This document shows, piece by piece, positions 54,579-64,000 of a stretch of DNA of 64,000 nucleotides. Both the position numbers and the translations under genes were made by a program. The stretch comes from Ligustrum vulgare (taxonomy: Eukaryota; Streptophyta; Magnoliopsida; Lamiales; Oleaceae): contig OY743176.1 in the NCBI GenBank assembly GCA_963555705.1, forward strand, positions 44,221,026-44,285,025, written 5' to 3'. The stretch's first letter is position 1, and every line of letters starts with the position of its first letter. Under the pieces are notes generated by a model. The model was not told where the DNA came from and searched no databases. It saw only the letters and a program-made list of their open reading frames with translations.

Positions 54579-56196
54579 CTAAGCATTAATCATGTCACTG
54601 ACCTTTACCAACCTAGTACATAGCTTCTTGAAGAAAGTATATAGCTCAATTATTGTAGAGGAAATTGTCTTGTTCAAATAAGCACGACAACCAATAGGTA
54701 ACAATCGCTGCATAATGATATGACAATCATTTGACTTCAGATCGCGAATTTTAACGTCATTTGGAGAAATGTTCTTCATGAAGTTAGATGTAAATCCATC
54801 AGAAAATTTAACTGATCTGATAAAATTACAGAACCTTTGACGGTCTAGAACTGTCAACGTGTAATCGGCATGAGGCTTCATTAGCTTCGACCATATAAGT
54901 ATAACTCCGTTCTAATACCTAACTCCATCAAGTCACGTCTTGCACTATCTGTATCCTTCGATTTATGTGGATCACCAAATAATGTACCGAGCAAGCTTTC
55001 GCAAACATTCTTCTCCACATGCATTACATCTAGATTATGCTTCAACATGTTTGTCGACCAATACGGTAACTCGTAAAAAATGCTTTTCTTCCTCCAATTG
55101 ATCTTTCTGTGATCTCTCTTCCTTTTAACTCCCCCGTACCTAGGGTGCTTTCCAAGAATGCTCATCCTAACACAGTTTAACTGATGCAATAGATCTGTAC
55201 TGGTCAATTAAGGGGGTGATGGTTGTATCTATGTTTAATTGGTAGAAAACATCTATGACCTACATATGCTATTTTCCCGAGTACACGTATGGATGGAGTC
55301 TCCTCATTGTAGGTTGGGCATGCTTCATAACCCTGACCACTCCATCCGAAAAGACTACTCCTAGCAGGAAAATCACTAACAGTCCACAATAACGCTGCAT
55401 GCCTTCTGAATAAATTGTTGTTGCTTTCTGCATCACATAAATCCACTCCATTAACCCACAACTCCTTCAGTTCATCAACTAACAGTCGCAAAAAAATGTC
55501 CATGTCCTTCCCTGGTGATCGAGGACCGGGAATCAAAAGAGTTAGCATTATGTTCTCTTCTTTCATGCACATCCACGGTGGTAAGTTGTAAAAGGTCAAA
55601 ACAACTGGCCACATGCTATAAGTTGTACTCATGTTACCAAAAGGATTAAATCTATCTGCAGATAAACCCAGTCGAACATTTCGTATCTCGCATGAGAAAT
55701 TAGTATGAGTTTTATCAAATGTTTGCCATGCCTTTCCGTCTACAGGGTGCCCCATATTATCATCATCTCTCGACCTACCAGCATTATGCCACCTCATCTG
55801 CCTGACAGTATGTGGTGTAGCAAATAAACGTTTCAGTCTGGGGGCCAAAGGAAAATAACGCAATACTTTGTGTAGCACATTCTTTTTAAAGGATCCTGCT
55901 ACCTTACTCCAACGACTTTCTGAGCAGACTGGACATGTTTGTTTAGATGCATTTTCTTTCCAGAATAGTGCGCAATCATTATTGCAAACATGAATAGTTT
56001 CGTATCCCAAACCCAATTTTGACATGAGCTTCTTAGCTTCATAGTGAGAATCAATGAGATTCAGTTTGGGGAATGCCAACTTCAACAACTTCAATAGCTC
56101 ATCGATCGATTTATTCGTCCACTTATTTACCACCTTCAGATGCATTAACTTTGCCAAAAAATTTAACGATGAGAATAAAGATACTCCAAGGTACAA
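54579..56196 (-). pseudogene. CACTA TNP2 transposase core, frameshifted
   Basis: 56196-55204 (330 codons) holds the TNP2/Transposase_21 core: MSKLGLGYETIHVCNNDCAL, CPVCSESRW, LAPRLKRLFAT, GLSADRFNPFGNMSTTYSMW, PVVLTFYNLPPWMCMKEENI and PGPRSPGKDMDIFLRLLVDE. 55207-54881 and 54881-54579 continue it (YWSTNMLKHNLDVMHVEKNV, then LKSNDCHIIMQRLLPIGCRA) in other frames. The protein cuts at the CACTA ends and moves the element. At least two frame changes and a missing N-terminal zinc-finger region make it non-functional as it stands, unless some gaps are introns. Confidence 0.9.
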
Positions 56197-56299
56197 CTCT
56201 GAATGAAGAGCCTCAAATAATTAGTCGTAATGGACGTCAGAAACAGTCGAGGTTGGACCATCACTGAAAGCATCATTCAATACATCTCATCCGCATCAA

Positions 56300-57200
56300 C
56301 TGATCTTACATTCCGCTGATGTATGTTAACAGGATCCTCCTCACTCTCTCCGTGATAAATCCATATATCGTAACTTTCTAAAAAATCATATCGAAATATG
56401 TGATTCTCCATGGTATCCACCATCTGCTTCAACCTATTTACTTTTGCACGGACAAGTAATCATCCCCCGATCATTTTCTAATGGTCTAACCATGTTTATA
56501 AATGATTTCATACCATTCCAAAATACTTCAAAATTAGCACGTGTTCTTTAAGCTTAATCCAACTCTTATCAATTTCCATTTCCAATATGAATACCTGAAA
56601 AATAAAAAAACAATGTTATGAAAAATATATGAGTAACGTGAGGATGCCATAACCCCTTATCACTCCAATTCTAGTTTCAGGTATAGGCCCTAGCCATTCG
56701 GCATTGATATGTAAATTACATGTTGTGTTAATTTATCCTGTTATTGCCTTTGTTTCACACGTAAATTTCGACAGCATCTCCCTTATATTCTCCTAAGTGC
56801 GCGCACTGCATTAAACACAGTCCTCACCCAAAGAATAAAAGAGAAAACTGTCGAAATAGTCACGTGCTAATTACTTAATTGCAGGACAAATATAATATAA
56901 CACAACTAGTAACTCACAAACCAATATCAAACTATCAAAAATGGGACAATTCAAAAATTAATTTGTAAACATCAAATGGTCCAATATAAGGACGTTTGTG
57001 GTTCTCAAATTAATTTTCAAATGGCATTCTAAGGTTTATGAAAGTGCAATGAAGTGTACAGAGCATATAAAATAATTTTAAAGTTAACTTAACAAAATAA
57101 AATACAAGTACATTTCTTGATATTAAGTTTTGAAATTTTGACGGAAGTAGGAGAATGGATCCTCAATAAATGACAACTGAAAATGGTTGCTGAAACTTAT
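56300..57200. other. CACTA 5' non-coding region
   Basis: Follows the transposase start on its upstream side. Scraps of N-terminal coding may remain near 56280-56460 on the minus strand, but no open frame is supportable. Confidence 0.5.
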
Positions 57201-57207
57201 ATGGTGA

Positions 57208-57905
57208 CCCTACAGAGACGACATATGTCATCTCTAAAGATGGAAATCTTGTTTCTAAAACCACAACGTCAAAGAAATGGCGCCAAAGTTCGCGCCATTT
57301 CAACCCTTTTTGAGACGACACATTTCGTCTCTAAAGATATGCTTATAGTGACGACAATGTATTGTTTCTAAAAATTGACATATAGAGACGACATTGTCGT
57401 CTCTATATGTGTACCTTTAGGGATGACATATATATCGTCTCTAAAGATATGCTTATAGAGACGACAAGTTTGTCCTCTCTAAATTTAGACGCAAATTCTT
57501 GTCTTTTATATCTTTTCGTCTCTAAAAACGTACCTATAGAGACGACAAACAAATATGTCGTCTCTATAGGTACGTTTTTAGATACGACAGTGTCGTCTCT
57601 AAAAGGTACAAATAATAGGGCGCGAAATATTCCCGCCTTTCGTACATGTATAGTAACGACAAAAATGTCGTGTCGTGTCGTCTCTATAGGTACGCTTTTA
57701 GAGACGACAGTGCGAAATATTCCCGCCTTTCGTACATGTATAGTGATGACAAAAATGTCGTCTTTAAAGTCTTTACCTTTAGGGACGACATATTTTTTTT
57801 AGACGACGACATTTTGTCATCTCAGTGTTTTAGACACGACATTCCATAGTCGTCGCCAAAAACCCACATGTATAGAGACGACATATTGTCGTCTCACTTT
57901 TGTCG
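57208..57905. repeat. CACTA right subterminal repeat array
   Basis: About 20 copies of GAGACGACA / TGTCGTCTC in both orientations, many as hairpin pairs, plus a duplicated block (GCGAAATATTCCCGCCTTTC at about 57621 and 57713). The plus-strand frames at 57407-57849 arise from this repeat and are not genes. Confidence 0.9.
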
Positions 57906-58084
57906 TTTCTATTCCCCGATTTTCTTGTAGTGATTGTTGTTCCTGCAAAGCATAATCTTAAATATTAATAAAATTTATTAAAGTACTATACGCTTAATAA
58001 TTTTGGTGTATTTAAGTAAAAAAATATGTGTTGCTTTGTTTGGACAATTATTACGTGGCATAAATAAGCATTATCAATCGACAA

Positions 58085-58400
58085 TCTTATAGCATCTCTA
58101 TAATATATATATATTATGGAGAGCATTTTTAAATTTAAATAATAAAAAAATTTACACCATCAATACTCCCATTTTGACTCTTCGTTTTACTTTTCTCGAG
58201 AAACATTTATCGCTTTCTCCTCATATTTTATTTAACATAATTTTTTATCCTTCATTGAACAATCAATTAAAATATGGTTTGAATAGTTTAAGAAGAAAAG
58301 TCTTTAACTCTATTACGTATTAAATGATATCATTGTACATTAAGAATAGAAAGTTTATTGGTGTCTATTTTTAAGCACTAGCTCTTTAAATAAAGAGCAT
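58085..58400. mobile_element. MITE remnant related to 14027-14451
   Basis: Shares GAGCATTTTTAAATTTAAA..., TTTTGACTCTTCGTTTTACTT-like blocks and a CTATTTTTAAG...AGAGCATTTT end with the 14027 element. Terminal repeats are less clear. Confidence 0.5.
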
Positions 58401-58639
58401 TTTGTATCCAGAGAGTCCTTTCATGATGCACTTACAATTGAATCTTGATTAGTTTAGAATTTCAAGGTAAATTATACATTTCTTATTTTCAAAGAAATAC
58501 AATTCTATTATGTTAAAACATAAGAATTTTAGAACAACATCTAGACATACCCGAGTTTTAATAAAAAAGTCATTGTGATTCTTTCAGGGTTCCCAATGAT
58601 AATTTTACAGATACTGCTACTTTGGCTCCAATACATCAG

Positions 58640-60080
58640 TTGTTCTCTCACTAATAATCACCTCTTGAGATTGCAGGTCGTCCTCCTCGTTATTATCATA
58701 TACATTCAAGTTTTCCTTACTCTTGTTGCTCTAGATATTTTGTTTCCTTTTTAGCATCTTCTTATCGTCTTTCTGAACATTTTTCCTATATAGAGGTATT
58801 TTGTGACCCACTTTGGAAAAGAATATGGTTGTGGAGTTTACTTCTCCGCATCAGACACACTCTTTGGACTTAGCATCTTTATTGCTAAGAAGACAAGCAA
58901 TTGGGTCTCGATGAAATCAAGATAAACGAATTTGTTAAAGATATAAAGCTCGATTAGTTATCAAGCGTATGTCATGGATTATTAGGAGATCTTTGCACCT
59001 ATTGCAAAAATGACTACAATTCGCACCTTTATTGTGGTTTTCTCTTTTCATCAATGGGATATATCTCAGGTGGATGTTAAAAAATATATATTATTAGATG
59101 GAGATCCACGGGAAGAAGTCTACATGGTTACCCATCAAGCTTTTTTCCAAATTCCATAAACCTAGAATTTGAAACTCTATAGAGTGCTCCCTATAGTCTC
59201 AAACAAGTACCCCGAGCTTAGTTTGAGAGGTTTTTTACTATGATTACTTAACTTAGTTTTTGTCATAGCCATCATGGTTCAAATCATCAATCATGTTTTC
59301 TTCTCTTTGTATGTTGACGACATGATTATTACTGATGGTGATGATGATGATTTTGCAGTACTAAAGTCAAAGCTAGCTCGTTGTTTTGCAATAAAAGATT
59401 TGGGTTCACTGCATTAGTTTATGGGTATTGAACTTGTATCCTCTCCGAAATTTTATCTTCTTTTTAAATCTAAGTATATAGCTGATATAAATATTAACAT
59501 GTTCATCTTATTGATAATAAGATTGTTGATCTACCTTTTAACCTTATGCATGATATTCTCCATCTTAAGGTTCTCCATTTGTTGAATCCTAGTTTATATG
59601 GAAGTATTGTTGGTAGCTTAATTTATCTCACCATCACTCATGTAACTCATATCTTTAGTCAGTTTGTTAACTCACTTACTACAGTTCATTGAGCTGTCTT
59701 CTGTATCTTTCTTGGTGATTCCCTTATTTTTTGGAAGAGCAAGAATCAAGATATTGTTTCTATATCTTTCACATATGTAGAGTATCATGTCATGGATTCT
59801 ACTACTTGTGAGAGAGTTTGTTGGCATTGGTTGCCTGTAGATATGGGTTTATTTCTTCGCCGACCTACTCTATTGTATTGTGATAATAAGAGTGTTATTT
59901 ATATTGTACACAATTTAGCATTGTATTATCACTCGACATCATCATCAACTTGGCACTATCACGTTGCCTTTTTTTCTCTTACTCCATGCAGATTGCTAAC
60001 TTGTTTACAAAGTCACATTCCACTTTGCATTTTCGTTTTCTATTTGGAGAACTCTCAATTTCTCTTATAACAACATAAGG
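58640..60080 (+). pseudogene. Decayed Ty1/copia pol fragment (RT and RNase H)
   Basis: The plus strand encodes FAPVAKMTTIRTF (58990), HQWDISQVDVK (RT), FFSLYVDDMIITDG (YVDD box near 59310), IKDLGSL and YGSIVGSLIYLTITH, then RNase H pieces: TYVEYHVMDSTTCE and LLYCDNKSVIYI (about 59870). Many stops. No LTR identified; an isolated remnant in the opposite orientation to the copia at the window end. Confidence 0.85.
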
Positions 60081-60567
60081 AGTTTGAGGAGATATGTTAA
60101 ATATATTAGATTTATCTTGAAGGTAGTTTAGCCACTCAACTGCTAGCAAGATTATGTAAATGTATTTTCTCTTGTATTATCATTAAGTAGCTCCAACCTC
60201 ATTTTTTCCTTTATTCTCTCTATATTTTGTTTGGTTATTTAATAGAACTATTATGTTCCCCGAAGGACAAGAAAGCTCACTCGAAGCTAATATTAAGATA
60301 ATTGAATCAAACATTTGTATTGAACTAGAAGTTCAATAAATCTAAATATTTTTATTGTTTGGCATGACTAGTTACCATCACTAGATGACCAATGAAGGGA
60401 AAAATAATTAAGAATTCAGATGGACATTTAATAATGAATCATAATATTCTTCAATCCTAAGAGTTCATGTATAATTATTATTCTCTATGTTATAATAAAT
60501 TAGTCATTAGTTATAACTAGTATCACACCCTTGTGATGCACGAGATTTCTATCCATGACTATGATTA
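60081..60567. other. AT-rich sequence, possible copia 3' flank
   Basis: Directly follows the copia RNase H remnant. I see no second LTR and no gene. Confidence 0.4.
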
Positions 60568-61150
60568 GAATTCATGAAAATATGTTGATTATACAATCAT
60601 ATCAAATAAAAAATATAGTACAGAAAATATTTAATTACAATATATTATCAAATTCGAAATTTCAAAAAAGACAACACTAATCAAAATAGAAAAAAATAAC
60701 CAAGCGTCTTAAAATTTGATGAATAATTAAATTTTTTGTATTAATTTTTTTTAATTTTATTTGTATTCATCACCAAATTTCTTTTAACGTAGTGTAATTT
60801 TTGATTAAGTTTAATTTTTAATATATTGATTACATATATTTTATAAATACCTCAACACACACACACACTAAAGAAATGATTATATCTTGCACGATATTCA
60901 AGACATTTTTTTATTTTTTGGAATTCATAAAAATATATTGATTATACAATCATATCAAATAAAAAAATGGTACAAATAATATTTTATTACAAAATATTAT
61001 TGAATTCGAAATTTTAAAAAAGACAACTAATCAACGTAGGAAAAAAAAATACACACGCGTCTTAAAATTTGGCGCTTAATTAAAGTTTTTGTATTATATT
61101 TTTTTTAATTTTATTTGTATTTACTATTTATCACCAATTTTCTTTTTAAT
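60568..61150. repeat. Diverged direct repeat with a period of about 353 bp
   Basis: 60568-60790 and 60921-61150 share ATTCATAAAAATATRTTGATT, ATACAATCATATCAAATAAA, AATTCGAAATTT and GCGTCTTAAAATTTG. Probably an old tandem duplication of AT-rich DNA. Confidence 0.8.
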
Positions 61151-61629
61151 TTATTTTAATTTTTGATTAAGTTTAATTTTTAACTTTTATTTAATACCAA
61201 TATTTAATACTAACTTTTATTAATTACATTTAATACTTTTTTTTTTTTTTTTTGGCAAAAATTTCCTAATTTAGAAAGAATTTTGGACGGAAAATGTGTA
61301 CGTAAATATGGTAACGGTTATCCTATTATTATATATAGATAGACTAGCTAAAATTGGTACTAAATTTATATAATCTTAAAAATTAACTAGAGTGATATAT
61401 GGGGACCCATCACCCTCTACTATATAATTGCATGTTGATATTATATAATCGTAATATGAAGTTTGCTAGTTTAATATTCATATTTTGAATTATGTTATGA
61501 GTATAATTTTTAAATTATTGAATCGATACAATGTTTCTTGTTAATGCCATCGAGCCTAAATCTCAACTTTTTGTAAGTTTTTGTTGCGATGACAGAAAAT
61601 GATTTAACATAATTCATAAGTGCTTACAA

Positions 61630-61793
61630 GCCTCCTTTTGGAAATCGTTTATAAAATAATTTATAAATAACACAATTTTTCAGACTATTTTTTAGTAACT
61701 CATATTTTTTTCTTCACTTTTCAATCATGCATTTTACATCAAAATCATAAATAAGCTAATTTATAAATCACTGTAATGTTATCAATCGGAGGC
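61630..61793. mobile_element. Harbinger-type MITE, second copy of the 12373 family
   Basis: Inverted ends GCCTCCTTTTGG and CAATCGGAGGC, followed by TAA on the right and CAA (probably a mutated TAA) on the left. 164 bp. The interior resembles 12373-12528 in the opposite orientation. Confidence 0.6.
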
Positions 61794-61873
61794 TAATTTT
61801 GAAATTATTACCATTGGGAACAAATTGCTTTAATTTCTATCAAGAAAATGCGATTTGAATAATGTCAACATCA

Positions 61874-61876
<3 letters not shown>

Positions 61877-61955
<79 letters not shown>
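61877..61955. repeat. (TC)n microsatellite
   Basis: Uninterrupted TC repeat, 79 bp, about 39 units. Confidence 0.99.
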
Positions 61956-61958
<3 letters not shown>

Positions 61959-62006
61959 GTCAAAGCTTCAATAGTACACTAAGACATTAAAGAATGTTGG
62001 TAAGAG

Positions 62007-62649
62007 TTGTTCACCGCTTTAAAGGAGTGAAGATAACCCTCCCTGTAAAGACAAAAATAATTATTGTCTACAAAGACAATGGGACACACCATACTTTTGG
62101 TTTAAAAATGAATGCTTGAAAATTCTCTAATCATTTTCATTTGTTTTTTCGAGCATTTTAGCTTTGTTTTAATTTTTATTTTTCGACACTTTTTTTAAAT
62201 TTTTGAGGTAGTTCATTTTTTTTTAAAAATAATGTAAAATTGTTCAAAAATTAATTTAAACATATGTTTAAAATGGAATGATAATTTATCTATGATAAAT
62301 ACTTATTTTTAAAATAGCAAAAATTTATATATTAACATTATACTCATTTGAAGATCTCATTAAATCGTATATTATGAAATCAACAAAAATCGATGTTAAA
62401 AAATTTAAGATGAAAAAGAAAATGTATGAATAACGTTATTATATTCTACTAAGAACAATAAATCATTCGTTCTGTAAATCAAATAAAATGGTTTATAAAG
62501 CAGTTTATAAACTACACAATTTCTCAAATTACTTTTTAACCACACACATTTTTCTCTTTCCACTTTTTAACAACATATTTTACATCAAAAATATAAATAA
62601 ATCAATTTATAAACCACATTCTTTTACCAAACAGACTATTAAAAATTAA

Positions 62650-62680
<31 letters not shown>

Positions 62681-62968
62681 TGTATGTATGTATGTGTGTG
62701 TGTGTGTGCCCAACTCTGTTCGGCAGATCATTTTTTTTTTTGCCCAGTCGACATTTTTTTTATTTGCCTCTTTTGGTTTTTTTAAGATAAAATATGTGGT
62801 TAAAAATTAGGGAGAAAAAATATATGTGGTTAAAATTTGATTTAAAAAATTGTGTAAATTATAATCATTAGAGTTAAAAAAAAAAAAAAACTGGGAAAAA
62901 ACTAGTTGCTGAACTCTCCTGAGACAAACTTGGGGGTTATCTTCACCCCCTTAAAGGGAGGTGAACAA
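62007..62968. mobile_element. Possible MITE with inverted ends of about 40 bp
   Basis: The left end TTGTTCACCGCTTTAAAGGA (then GTGAAGATAACCC) is matched by the reverse complement of the right end, TTGTTCACCTCCCTTTAAGG (then GGGTGAAGATAACCC). About 960 bp, non-coding, containing the (TATG)n run and two scraps of the 12373 MITE family (near 62490-62640 and 62770-62870). No clear target duplication. Confidence 0.5.
62651..62708. repeat. (TATG)n(TG)n microsatellite
   Basis: About 11 TATG units followed by about 7 TG units. Confidence 0.97.
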
Positions 62969-62978
62969 AATTTTTCTC

Positions 62979-63271
62979 TGTTGAAAATACATGTATAGTT
63001 TGAATTCATACGATGTAAAGTAAAAAGAGGAATTGCTGGGAATATTTTTTCTTATATTCATCAATGAGAACACAGTGTATATATACATACATTCACCTGA
63101 GGCAGCAGCCCTAGGCTTTAGTGTTTGATAATGAAAAGAGTTTTAATATTCCTAGACTACATTTCCTGTTAGACTTTGAAAGATATGGTACGTCAATAAC
63201 TTAAGATAAGGGAAGATCATTTGTATAACAATCCAAATCAATTAAGATAAAGATAGTTATGTTCCAATACA
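62979..63271 (-). repeat. 3' LTR of the window-end copia element
   Basis: On the minus strand it starts TGTATTGGAACATAAC directly after a GGGGG-containing polypurine tract (63272-63280) and ends CATGTATTTTCAACA. 293 bp, with a TATATATAC run inside. The matching 5' LTR would be beyond the window. Confidence 0.65.
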
Positions 63272-64000
63272 CCCCCTAAAGATGGAGGACGGATGGACTC
63301 CAATCTTGGATCTAATGTTGGTAAGCTGGGATCCAGATATTGGCTTCGTTAAGATGTCAGCTAGTTGATCAGATGCTGATACATGAGAGACACGAAGTTT
63401 TTCAGATTGAACCTTTTCACGGACAAAGTGAAAGTCAAGGGCTATGTGTTTCATGCGGGAATGAAATACAGGATTAGCACACAAGTAGGTGGCCCCGACA
63501 TTGTCCGAATAAATGACAGGAACATTAGGCAGTGTGTAGCCAATTTCTTCACGTAGTACTTGAAGCAGACTATTTCTGCAGATGTAGCAGCGATTGAGTG
63601 GTATTCTGCTTCAGTAGACGAGCGAGCAACAGTTCTCTGCTTTTTAGAACTCCAGGAAATTAGATTAGAGCCAATAAAAACAATATAAGCACTGGTGGAG
63701 GTCCTATCTGTGACGTTGCCACCCCAATCAGCATCAGAGAACGCATGAAGGGAGAATGGTGAGTCCTTCTTAAGGAGAAGACCGTGATCAAGTGTATCAT
63801 GCAAATACCATAATAAGCGCTTAAGAGCAAACCAGTGTACGGATGTAGGTGAGTGGATGAATTGAGAAAGTTTATTGACGGCAAAGGCCACATCTGGTCG
63901 TGTTAATGCCAAGTATTGTAAAGCACCTAGTATAGATCAAAAGTCAGACGATTGGGTCATGGGTTCACCTTCATGCAGAGTCGGAACATGTGACGAGGGC
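63257..64000 (-). pseudogene. Ty1/copia RNase H end, cut by the window edge
   Basis: 63912-63451 encodes [48 protein letters not shown] and [17 protein letters not shown], the copia RNase H with its Asp and Glu residues visible. After a frameshift, 63484-63257 encodes [13 protein letters not shown] and LADILTKPI, the end of pol. The frame ends a few codons inside the 3' LTR at 63271. Upstream RT lies outside the window. Confidence 0.9.

Larger units (their letters stand above)
51255..57932 (-). mobile_element. CACTA (En/Spm) transposon with both ends
   Basis: The right end, read on the minus strand, is CACTACAAGAAAATCGGGGA; the left end on the plus strand is CACTTTAAGAAAAATTGGGA, a slightly decayed inverted copy. 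ATT flanks both sides (51252-51254 and 57933-57935), the 3 bp duplication of this superfamily. Subterminal palindrome arrays lie inside both ends. A TNP2-type transposase with DUF4218/DUF4216-like extensions reads leftward in the middle, and a second gene fragment lies near the left end. 6678 bp. The transposase frame is broken, so it is probably not autonomous. Confidence 0.93.

Noticed and set aside
57407..57849. Plus-strand ORFs near the CACTA right end
   Set aside because: Built from the GAGACGACA subterminal repeats; not a gene.
59792..60070. 92-codon plus-strand ORF as a separate gene
   Set aside because: It is the tail of the decayed copia RNase H (contains YCDNKSVIYI).

Overview
This is a plant nuclear genome window, probably from a eudicot. 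It is AT-rich and is built almost entirely from transposable elements of plant families: Ty3/gypsy, Ty1/copia of the Sirevirus type, CACTA, hAT-like and Harbinger-like MITEs. I see one probable host gene, a short single-exon MAPK-substrate-like gene at 43603-43860 on the minus strand. I cannot name the species.

Layout. 1-3570 holds degenerate, partly retroelement-like coding remnants. 3572-10208 is an old, broken gypsy element (gypsy-1) carrying a 542 bp solo LTR with intact target-site duplications (TSDs). 10209-15880 is non-coding sequence with several MITEs. 15881-42260 is a nested stack. A minus-strand Sirevirus-like copia is split first by gypsy-2 (17153-35331, TSD ATCAT). Gypsy-2 is itself interrupted in gag by a 3.2 kb solo-LTR-like element (19726-22902, TSD GGTTG) and in its 3' LTR by a young non-autonomous Sirevirus-like element, here called A (26887-34683, TSD GTTGG). 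The same copia is split again by a second solo-LTR-like element (35607-40953, TSD CATGT), which has a third family member inside it (36578-39295, TSD ATCTG). Then comes the host gene. Another young non-autonomous LTR element, here called B (43982-50279, TSD GGTTG), lies directly upstream of it. A complete-ended CACTA transposon follows at 51255-57932 (TSD ATT), then copia remnants and MITEs to the window end.

The most interesting content is gene capture. In A the whole pol region is missing. In its place, antisense to the element, is a two-gene cassette: a 178-codon ORF resembling the basic, cysteine-rich nucleic-acid-binding proteins of flexiviruses, followed by an intronless, nearly full-length LOG-like (cytokinin riboside monophosphate phosphoribohydrolase) ORF. 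The same cassette, diverged and with internal deletions in both genes, occurs again inside B, an element with unrelated LTRs. B also carries a frameshifted 5' coding fragment of plant methionine gamma-lyase just downstream of its primer-binding region. So two different LTR elements carry one gene pair of mixed plant and apparently viral character.

Other notable points: dense CpG-containing palindrome arrays in the LTRs of gypsy-2 and of A, part of the A array being repeated inside A next to the cassette; an integrase tail encoded within the gypsy-2 LTR; and a TATA-bearing LTR of B about 240 bp upstream of the start codon of the only host gene, in the same orientation.

All family assignments rest on motifs read by eye. 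No database search was possible.
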